NCBI GenBank assembly: GCA_030063045.1
Contig: JAQSEB010000034.1
Coordinates: 620,001 to 684,000, forward strand
Length of the DNA: 64,000 nucleotides
From: Pratylenchus scribneri
Taxonomy: Eukaryota > Nematoda > Chromadorea > Rhabditida > Pratylenchidae
Reading direction: 5' to 3'
Numbering within the stretch: position 1 is the stretch's first letter; each line of letters begins with the position of its first letter. A program made the position numbers and the translations under genes. The notes under the pieces were generated by a model. It ran no database searches and had not been told where the DNA came from. It saw nothing but the letters and a program-made list of their open reading frames with translations. Positions 34,123 through 41,895 of the stretch are shown one piece after another.

Positions 34123-34680
34123 ATGTCTGCAATGAAAACTGAGAACCAGAAACGAAAACGTAATGCTCCAAATGGTTTGATAAGTGATTGAATTATTAAT
34201 TAATTATTTATTTAGAAAATGAGGAACAAGTTGATAACACGGGAAAAGACGAGATTGAACAAAAAATTGCCCGCATAGATCTTGCTTTGGAAAAGGAGGA
34301 AGAGAATGTCGAGGAAAAACTGCCTGGAGTTTTTGGTCAAAATAAAATGTTCTGGAAGGTTAATATTTTTATATCTTTCAAAAATAATTTTAATAGATTG
34401 GCCGACCAAAATATGGGATTTTCAATTTCCAATGCGACATGTGCCGTGACCGAAACATGAAATTGGCTAATGACCTACGCTTTAAAGTCTATGAAACTGG
34501 CACAAAGGTTTTATTCTATTGATTATTTAGATATTAATTTATTTAAAGGGCGAATATATTTTCGCACACTGTCAATTTTACTGCGAGAAATGCGTTCAAG
34601 TCAATTTCGAAATTACTGATACGATGATGAAGAACAATGGAAAGCCAAAGAGCAATTTTGTGAATTTCTGGCAGAAGTGA
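34123..34680 (+). CDS. Maverick zinc-ribbon-like protein (four exons)
   Basis: ATG at 34123; exons joined by introns near 34175-34214, 34360-34396 and 34509-34549; TGA at 34678-34680. About 138 residues. A basic KRKR stretch and an acidic helix (ALEKEEENVEEKL) are followed by two cysteine pairs, CDMC and CEKC (the latter in CQFYCEKC), that could coordinate one zinc. Function unknown; first gene of the plus cluster, 48 bp before the penton-like gene. Confidence 0.65.
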
Positions 34681-34728
34681 TTCCCATCGAATTACAGAAA
34701 TCATTCTTATTAATTTACTATTTTTAAA

Positions 34729-36342
34729 ATGAGCAATTCCTTCTATTTAATTGTTCCCAGTAATACTCCTGGATTTCCTGACAATCGAACGAATAAATTT
34801 AAAATCCATTTACCTAAAAAATTAATTTTTGATGGCTCTTGGGTTGTTGGATTAACCGGTATAATTTACCCTAATAGGTATATTTTTAATTGGAATATTT
34901 AAATAATTCATTTTGAAGTTGGGCCACCATTGGTACAGTTTCGAAACAATATATTATTGTTAATTTGAAAGATGGGAGAAAGTTTCGATTTTTTGTCCCG
35001 AGTGGTTCATTTATTACTCCCGAACAACTTGAGCATGGAATTTACAATGGAATGATCCAAAAGTTGGAGTCAAAACTTAACATTACATCCAGAAAGAGAC
35101 GAGCTTTGATCGATGAGGAAGGAGAAATAGAAGACGTCGAAGATGTAATTGAGGAAACTGAAGCTCCAGTTTATTCTACAAGTAAAGCCAAGGAAGAAGC
35201 CGAACGTAAGGCTCGAGAAAAAGAAGCTAAACGTAAAGCAAAAGAAGAAGCAGATCGTAAGGCTCGAGAAGAAGAATCTAAACGTAGAGCGAGAGAAGAA
35301 GAAGCTAAACGTAAAGCCAAGGAAGAGACCGATCGTAAGGCAAGAGAAGAAGAAGTTATACGTAAAGCGAAAGAGGAAGAAACTAAACGTAAAGCCAAGG
35401 AAGAGGCCGATCGTAAGGCAAGAGAAGAAGCTGCAAGGAAACAACAGGAAGAGGTCATTAAAAATGCTCAAGAGGCAGCAAGATTAGCTGAGGTAGACCG
35501 GAAGAAACAAGAAGAAGAAACCAAAAGAATTAAACAAACCGAATCAGAGTCGATGATTCCAGTTTATGGGCAAAACAAAGATGGTCTTTCCTATGGGGTC
35601 TACAGATCAATTTATACAGTGGAAGGAAAAGACCCACACCCCGAACTACATTATATGCATGAAAAGGATCGTTATTTTTATGTTTCTTCTCGGGATAAGT
35701 ACATGAAAAAATATAATTTGAAAATCGAGAATTTTGTTGAACATGTACAAAAAAATATTGAAGAATTCAAGGAGATGTTTGAACGAGAGGAGTACAATGA
35801 AGATTACTCAAATAAATCAGAACAAATGAAAAGAGAAATATTAGAAATAGCGAAGGGGATCCAATTTTATTACTTGGATGATATTTCTCGTTTCAAATTA
35901 AAAATTGCAAATGATCAAATTGCCGATATTGTACTTTCCGATCAATTATCTTATGTACTCGGGTATGAAAAGGGCCAAGTGATCAGGGATGGTGAAGTGG
36001 CTAAATATATGGTGGATTTGCATGGAGGAGTGAGTCATCTTTGTGTGTATCTTAACAGTGGCTTGATGGTTCTCTAATATTTTCTATAAATTTCAAAAAT
36101 TAATTCAGGAAAGCATGATCATTGGGAATAAATTTGCGAATTTATTACAGGTTATTGCAGTTGAGGGTAAAGTCGGTCAAGTAATTGAGAAGAATTTTCC
36201 CTCACCATTGTTCCATAAAATAATTGCCAAAGATTTGGACGTAATTGATGTTGAAATAAGATCATTAACCGGAAGAGAAGTCCCATTTGAATTTGGACAA
36301 GTTATATTAACCCTCCAATTTAAAAAATCATTTGTATTTTGA
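34729..36342 (+). CDS. Penton-like minor capsid protein with charged coiled-coil insert
   Basis: Exons begin 34729; introns at about 34880-34920 and 36074-36109. The N-terminal part (FYLIVPSNTPGF ... GSWVVGLTGIIYP) and the C-terminal part (SDQLSYVLGYEKG; DLHGGVSHLCVYLNSG; EGKVGQVIEKNF; VPFEFGQVILTLQFKK) match the pattern of a conserved Maverick/adintovirus virion protein usually taken as penton or minor capsid. Between them, around 35170-35540, lies a 120-residue insert of near-repeats (RKAREEEAKRKAKEE) predicting a long charged coiled coil. Total about 500 residues, open throughout. A 43-bp direct duplication spans the stop codon and 3' spacer (36297-36385). Confidence 0.8.
35185..35545 (+). 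repeat. In-frame repeat encoding KAKEEADRKAREE-type units
   Basis: Degenerate tandem units of 15 or 24 codons built from CGTAAGGC(T/A)CGAGA and AAACGTAAAGC(C/G) motifs within the penton-like gene. The reverse frame is also open, an artefact of the repeat. Confidence 0.85.
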
Positions 36343-36399
36343 CAAGTTATATTAACCCTACAATTTAAAAAATCATTTGTATTTGATAAAATTAAATAA

Positions 36400-36947
36400 A
36401 TGGTCCGTGTTATATTTGACGGGTCTAATTTACGTCTTGGAAAATTCCATCAAGTTGGATCGGGTCCAATAGAATATTTTTCTGGATTGCCACCTTACCA
36501 AAGGGGTTTTGGCCATGGTTCAATAAGGCAGAGAGGAGCAGGAGTAGGAAGAGTTCTGAGAAGTCTTTGGAGATATTTGAAACCTTTGGCATCAGCTGTT
36601 ACCCCAATTGCTATGAATGTAGGAAAGGAGATTGGAAAAGAGGGTTTAGCGACAACAGCAAGAGTATTGAATAAGGTGGAAACTCATAAAATATATTTCT
36701 AATGTACGAAATTTAGGTAGTAGAAGGTGGAGACATAAAGGAAGCAATAATTGGGGAAGGAAAAGAGGGCGTTCGAGAGCTTATGACCAAAGCAGGTCTA
36801 CAAAGTGGAAGTGGAAAAAGAAGGCGAAAAGTGAACCCCCACCGAAAATCTGGAGTCATTTTAAAACCAAACGATTTTATTGGACAAACTGTTCCGGAAA
36901 GAGCTCTAATTAAAAAGAAAAGAATTGATAGTCTAGGATATTATTAA
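36400..36947 (+). CDS. Maverick minor virion protein (GFG/amphipathic type)
   Basis: Two exons split by a 43-bp intron near 36677-36718 (in frame GTGGAA to TTTAG); about 168 residues. Contains glycine-rich RGFGHGSIRQRGAGVGRVLR, an amphipathic segment (SLWRYLKPLASAV), and a basic C terminus (SGKRRRKVNPHRK). Proteins with a G-x-G-x-x-x-S-L-x-R start and basic tail accompany the capsid gene in many Mavericks and are compared with adenoviral pVI/pX; role inferred by position. Stops 2 bp before the capsid ATG. Confidence 0.7.
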
Positions 36948-36949
36948 AA

Positions 36950-38449
36950 ATGCTGTATAAAAAAGTGGATGTTTCATCGGCAGACAGTATATCGAGTGGT
37001 TTGGATTTTTTTACAACGCCCCCCACAAATTGCGCTATATCCAATTCAGCCAATAGAGAATATTTAACGGTTATTTTATTTATTAATAATTACTAATGAT
37101 TATTTTAGTTAAATCCAATTAGTTCTACCCCTTTCCATTTTAAAATACACCCTATTACAAGTTATATAGACTTGAGTAAGATCTATATTTTGACTGAATG
37201 CCGAATAAGGAAAGTGGGTGATGATGGATTGCGTGTGAATTTGGATGCAGGTGAAGTGGTTTCCTCAATTCAAATGCCAGGAAGCACATGGATTAAGGAT
37301 ATCAAGATTATGATAAACCAAAGGGAAATATATTCGTCAAACCAATTGTACAGCTATAAGACCTACTTGGATACGGAACTTAGCTATCCGAAAGAAGCAA
37401 AAGATAGTTTTCTCAGTGTTACTGGTTACAAAAGAGACAAAAAAGATCCAGATTCTATTGCTGATGAAGGTTATGTAGCAAGGAAAAATATGTTTGCACA
37501 AAGCAAGACAGTGCAATTGATTAGCAAACTTTCGACGGATATTTTCAATCAAGACCTATATTTGATAAGCAATGTTGAAATGGATATAGAAATTACGCCG
37601 CAAACAGATGACTTTATGATTATCCAGCAAAAAACTGTAGTTGAGCCCCCCGCAACCCACACTAAATACGTTTTTGAAATTACGGATGTTCGGCTGCTTG
37701 TAAAAACAATAGATTTGATGGACGGTTTGAGTCTAGACATTGCAAAACAATTAGATGTTCAGCCAGCTAGATATGGAGTGAGAAAATCATTCATGAAGTC
37801 TCTGTTTATCACTCAGGGGAGGACTGATTTTGTCGCTAATTTATTCACTGAGGAGTATGTGAAAAAAAAAAATTTAAATAATTTTAAATTAATTATTCAG
37901 GGTTCCAAGACGTGTAATGATCGGAATAGTCAACAATTCTAGATATATTGGAGATAAATTCGAAAGCCCATTCAAATTCACTCATTTTAATGTACAAAAT
38001 ATTGAGTTGAGAGCAAATGGGAGGTCTTATCCCCAATACAATTACAAGTATTTTTATTTCTTTTTATGTTTCTAAATAAATTTAAGTTTAAAATATGGTT
38101 CCGATAATTATGCTCAAGCTTACCATGATACTCAAGAACATTTGGGCTTTGCATATACTAATGAAAGTAACGGAATAGATTATTCGATGTTCAAAAATGG
38201 ATGGTGTATTTATGTATTTAATTTGACTAATAGTCAAGAGGATTCGGAAGGATTTGAATTGGTTAAAGACGGGTGCACATCAGTAGAGATTCGATTTTCT
38301 ACTCCAGTCCCTGCTGGAGGCGTCACTTTAATTGCCTATGCTGAAGCCGATGGGCTTATTCTCATTGATCGTGAATTTCTTTATTATTTTATGAATCATT
38401 TTAACTTTTTCCAGGAAATCGAACTATTACATCTGATTTAACAGTCTAA
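36950..38449 (+). CDS. mcp: Major capsid protein (double jelly-roll type)
   Basis: ATG at 36950; introns near 37070-37108, 37855-37901 (donor GA/GTATGTG), 38049-38089 and 38370-38414; TAA at 38447-38449. About 440 residues. Recognisable Maverick capsid segments are the early strand region (YIDLSKIYILTECRI), SSNQLYSYKTYLDTELSY with downstream lysine, TDIFNQDLYLISNVEMDIEI, and a late FNLTNSQED ... VTLIAYAEADG. Together with placement between a minor virion gene and the protease this identifies the shell protein; the double jelly-roll fold is known of the family and not seen directly. Intact and immediately followed by the next ATG. Confidence 0.85.
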
Positions 38450-38656
38450 ATGACAGTAAATTATTCAACTGCCCCTGATTTTATTCCCCCGCAAATAATT
38501 ACAACACCCCCGGGAATAATCTCTTGTTTTGCTGAGAGTGCTGAGTCATCGCCTTGGAATTTAATCCTTTGTTTAATTTATTTTCTGGGGACCGGTGCAG
38601 CAACAGCTTTTGCTCTTTATCTCTATTTGCGGGATAGGAGCAGAAATGCACATTAA
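38450..38656 (+). CDS. Small Maverick protein with one transmembrane helix
   Basis: 68 residues, ATG directly after the capsid TAA. Proline-rich start, then a hydrophobic helix (LILCLIYFLGTGAATAFALY) and a basic tail RDRSRN, giving a probable N-out, C-in orientation. Too small for family assignment. Sits between capsid and protease genes with no spacer, so it is probably a virion or assembly component. Confidence 0.6.
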   Translation: MTVNYSTAPDFIPPQIITTPPGIISCFAESAESSPWNLILCLIYFLGTGAATAFALYLYLRDRSRNAH

Positions 38657-38659
38657 AGA

Positions 38660-39156
38660 ATGAACACTGCTACGATTAATAAGCTGCTTTCTGAGCATCC
38701 TGCTACCACGAAATATTTTAAGGGAGTTTTCCCTTCCGATGGTATTCCAAAATGCGCGAATTTTCCGTGCTCAATGGTTGTAAATTTGGTTGGAATTAGT
38801 CGGAAATTATTTTAAGATATAAAGTATTTTAGGATCCATCTACTCAAAAAGGATCACATTGGTGTTGCATATGGGCCGAAAATCCGTTCCATGCTTTTTA
38901 TTTTGATTCTTATGGGGACCGTCCAGAAGGAATGATACTCGATTATTTAAAGAAAAATTTTAAAAAAATTACATATAATAATACGAAATTTCAAAATTTG
39001 TTTAGTTCGATGTGTGGTCCTTACACTATGATTGTAATTGTTTTATTATCTTTAGGTCTGAATTATACTTCTATATTAAAATTATTTTCTCAATATAATT
39101 CCCCAGATCAATTTATTAATTATTTTTATTCTTTATTTTTTAAAATAAATATATAA
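38660..39156 (+). CDS. pro: Adenain-like cysteine protease
   Basis: Two exons, intron about 38790-38832. About 150 residues, compact as in other Mavericks. Catalytic histidine in KGSHWCCIW, acidic residue in FYFDSYG, nucleophile cysteine in SSMCGPYT, i.e. the His-Asp-Cys order of adenovirus/ULP1-type (C5) proteases that mature capsid proteins. Last gene of the plus cluster; its stop is 23 bp from the stop of the convergent gene at 39179. Intact. Confidence 0.9.
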
Positions 39157-39178
39157 AAAAATAAATATTTATTTGCGA

Positions 39179-39595
39179 TTAATCTTTCGAAAACGTGTTA
39201 ATTGATGATTCAATTCGTTTTAATTCTTCAATTCCATGATTTTCCAAAATTTTTATCGTTTCAATAAAAGCATCACGTTCCAAAAAGTCACATATGTCAT
39301 CGCCACATTTACGAATTTCTAATTGATGTTCATGTTCTTCTTTAAAAAGTAGAGGATAATAAATGGCAAAAAATTGTCCCTTGAAATTTCGAATAAGTCG
39401 TTCCCATGATGACGGGTCCTTTTTGATCTTTTTTTCCAGATCAATAAATGAAGGCAATTTTTCTTTGATCTCTTCATCGGCTATTCCACGTAATCGCCAG
39501 AGCAGTGGTAAATTTTCCCAATTTTTGCATAATTTAACCGAAAGCTCAATTAAAGTCCGATAACTAAAATATTCAGTCATGAATTTTTCGTACAT
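39179..39595 (-). CDS. Orphan helical Maverick protein
   Basis: Single open frame of 138 residues from ATG 39595. Helix-rich with many Glu/Lys/Leu (LRGIADEEIKEKLPSFIDLE; ERDAFIETIKILENHGIEE). A TTCAG just upstream of the ATG would allow trans- or cis-splicing. No domain recognised. Convergent with the protease gene. Confidence 0.6.
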   Translation of the reverse strand: MYEKFMTEYFSYRTLIELSVKLCKNWENLPLLWRLRGIADEEIKEKLPSFIDLEKKIKKDPSSWERLIRNFKGQFFAIYYPLLFKEEHEHQLEIRKCGDDICDFLERDAFIETIKILENHGIEELKRIESSINTFSKD

Positions 39596-39724
39596 CTGAA
39601 TTTGCGGTAATATTTTCTTTTCAAAAATTACTATCAGTTATAATCATTGGTAAATAATTTAAACTCAAAATAATTTTTATTTAAGCAAAAATGATTTTAT
39701 ATCCAAAAGAGGCAGAGAATCCAT

Positions 39725-39862
39725 AGCAGACATTAAAACAAAACGCCTCCATATGCGTCGCTTATATTTTTAAATTTAATTTTTGGCGCTTAGATAAATC
39801 GTCATTTTTTTTTGGATAAATAGTCTTATAAAATTGGAATTCTTCCAAAAATGAATGAAGTA
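39725..39862 (-). repeat. Inverted fourth copy of the dyad repeat
   Basis: Reverse complement of the 29.1-29.5 kb repeats: dyad-like TTGGAATTCTTCCAA at 39834-39848, then (minus strand) TTTTATAAGACTATTTATCC, ATGACG and GGCGTTTTGTTTTAATGTCTG. A partial copy of the dyad (TTGGAAGAATTCCAA) lies near 39956. Located between divergent genes 39595 (minus) and 40139 (plus). Confidence 0.8.
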
Positions 39863-40138
39863 GTAATGCGTGCATATGGATATATGATTTGGCATTCTGT
39901 TTTAATTAAATAAAAATAATTAAAAATTTATTTGAATTGGATAATTTGTCTCAAGTTGGAAGAATTCCAAAAAAAAAATGTTAGAGTGTACAGGGTAGAC
40001 TATGTGAGTTGGATACAATGTCTTGTCTTTCTGTTTTCCTGTAATTAATTAATTTGAAAAAACTATTTGTTTGAAAAATCGAATTAATCCTGTCTTTTAA
40101 ATTGAATCTTCTTCAAAAAATATTTAATTGCTGAAATA

Positions 40139-40601
40139 ATGAGAATTCGCTACTATCATCCAGATCATATACCAATTGCCATCCATCAAAGTTAATTTTT
40201 TCAAAAAATGTTAATATATATTTTAATTTAGTGATGAACACACACAAATATTGTATGCTGCACAAGTATTACTTCAAAAAGGACGAGAGCGAGCCACATA
40301 TTCTCTGCATCTACCGCTTTCGTGGGATTCCCGCAAACAATAACCGAAATCATTTGGTTGGACATGTAGTTGAAGAGCAATGGATGAACAAAACTTGTAT
40401 TTCATCGGAGATACTTCAAGGTTTTTCTGATCATTGATTTCAATAAAAATTATATTTTTATTAGAACGAGGTCTTATTTCCTCTGAATTTTCCCATGTGG
40501 TCTTCATCTGGTTCACGGATTATTTGCCACATGTCCCCTGGCTCCGTGTAACAATCGATCTTCTTGACGAGAAATCCGATAAAGAGATAACGATTAATTA
40601 A
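40139..40601 (+). CDS. Orphan Maverick protein near the right end (three exons)
   Basis: ATG 40139; exons 40139-40191, about 40230-40421 and about 40466-40601 join in phase to about 125 residues. Basic and aromatic at the N terminus (RIRYYHPDHIPIA), then ILCIYRFRGIPANN and a hydrophobic HVVFIWFTDYLPHVPWLRV. No recognised domain. The last gene before the right terminal repeat. Confidence 0.55.
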
Positions 40602-40871
40602 TTTTGAATAATTCAATGTATGCAATTCATATGCATAATATTATTTTTAAACGGATAAAGATCAGAAAAAGAAATAATGTTTAATATCATGTCGTTTAAA
40701 AGTGCTTTAATTTGACATTTTAAATTATAAATAAGCAATAGGATATAAGCGTTATGCCTCTCTCAGATATGGCCCACCAAAATGGCATATATAGTTGTCC
40801 GCTCGTACGTACGCGTTGCTGCAATAGTGACCCAATAGACATACGCTCACTCTTCGCTCCCTCATTGTGAA

Positions 40872-41019
40872 CCATAGACAGCCGCTCGCGCATCTCTGAC
40901 TCTCCCAACTAAGCCTATAGGTAAGCGCTGCTCGGTGATTCTCCCAAAAAAAGTAAGCCTACAGATGTCCGCTAATATACGGTAGGATTACGGTGGTGGT
41001 TTTCCCGACCCTTACTACT
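40872..41019 (-). repeat. Maverick right terminal inverted repeat
   Basis: 148-bp inverted partner of 16650-16798, ending CCCGACCCTTACTACT. The sequence just inside (40739-40871) holds further GC-rich motifs such as CGTACGTACGCG that are not shared with the left arm. Confidence 0.95.
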
Positions 41020-41025
41020 GAGAGG
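41020..41025. other. Target-site duplication, right copy (GAGAGG)
   Basis: Six bases directly outside the right inverted repeat, identical to 16644-16649; the host sequence resumes with CCAAGTCCCC. Confidence 0.95.
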
Positions 41026-41895
41026 CCAAGTCCCCGGAAGTATATGGCCAATGGTGGAGGGAGGAGGATGGAATTGGGGCCGGCGGGGATGTGTTGGTGA
41101 TGGGGACTTTGCCTGGGATGAATGGAAATCGCCGTCGACCTCTATCTCATTTTCCAATCTGTCCATTCCATTTCAATTGTGTTGGGGAAAAGTGTGGCTG
41201 CTCTGCTGATGGAATCAATCCAAAGCAAATTAATCCAAAGCAAATTGGTTTTTTTTTTATTAACAAAACATTTTCTCATTTGCACAATCATTTTATTTTC
41301 CACAATTCTTAACATATAATAGTAGACAGAAAAGACCACCTTCTGGAATTTAATGCGATCATTTTTGGCTGTTTAAAATCCACATTCGCGCGCCAATTTT
41401 CCATTTTATTATTCTCCATTTTTTGTAAATTGAAAGATTTAATTTTTTTGTGAATCCATTCCCTTTAAATGCAAATTTTTCATGAATTATATGGGACATA
41501 AATCAGTTTCAAAAATCAGTTTCGATGGTGTAAGCGGTTTAATACCCTTAATTTTTTATTAAATCATGGCAAATTATATACCAATCGAAGCGCCTTAGCG
41601 AGATCTGTCGATTGGGTATATTATTTGGGGGGGGGGGGGGGGGGTATATTAGGGCAAACCATTGAACCGAATTTTCGCCAATTGAATACCAATAAGCCAC
41701 ACAAACGGTGGTTCATTCAATGCCGGCGACATCAGTTCGCATTATTCTCCTCAACAACGACGAAAACGTCGACCATTTGCCTTCTTCCCATTTTTTTAAA
41801 TATTATACAATATTTGACAATTCCTTTGTCAAATTTAATTTTGAATCTGAATTTTCAGCCAATTTTTGTCACCAAATTAATCCCAACAAAAAAAG
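41026..41895. other. Host spacer and 5' region of the RING gene
   Basis: No supported gene. Contains GCAAATTAATCCAAA-type duplication (41220-41245), and a G-run of about 16 near 41628-41643 that is a probable length-variable site. Confidence 0.5.

Larger units (their letters stand above)
16650..41019. mobile_element. Maverick/Polinton DNA transposon, full length (24,370 bp)
   Basis: The outer limits are set by inverted repeats (16650-16798 and 40872-41019) starting AGTAGTAAGGGTCGGG and by an identical 6-bp duplication, GAGAGG, at 16644-16649 and 41020-41025. AG-starting ends and a 6-bp target duplication are Maverick hallmarks. Inside are all core genes of the class: protein-primed polymerase B, retroviral-like integrase, packaging ATPase, adenain-like protease, major and minor capsid proteins, plus accessory genes. 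Introns are tiny (mostly 36-50 bp). Mavericks are self-synthesising transposons related to adintoviruses and virophages and may form virions. The near-identical ends and mostly open genes suggest a young insertion. Lesions seen are an in-frame TGA in the polymerase (24376-24378) and a frame break near 31,212-31,252. Confidence 0.97.

Noticed and set aside
35070..35487. Minus-strand and +2-frame open reading frames over the charged repeat
   Set aside because: Shadows of the KAKEEADRKAREE repeat in the penton-like gene, which is in frame with conserved N- and C-terminal parts.
37850..37942. Frameshift in the capsid gene after EEYVKKK
   Set aside because: A donor GA/GTATGTG two bases earlier restores phase with the acceptor TTCAG, so an ordinary intron explains it.
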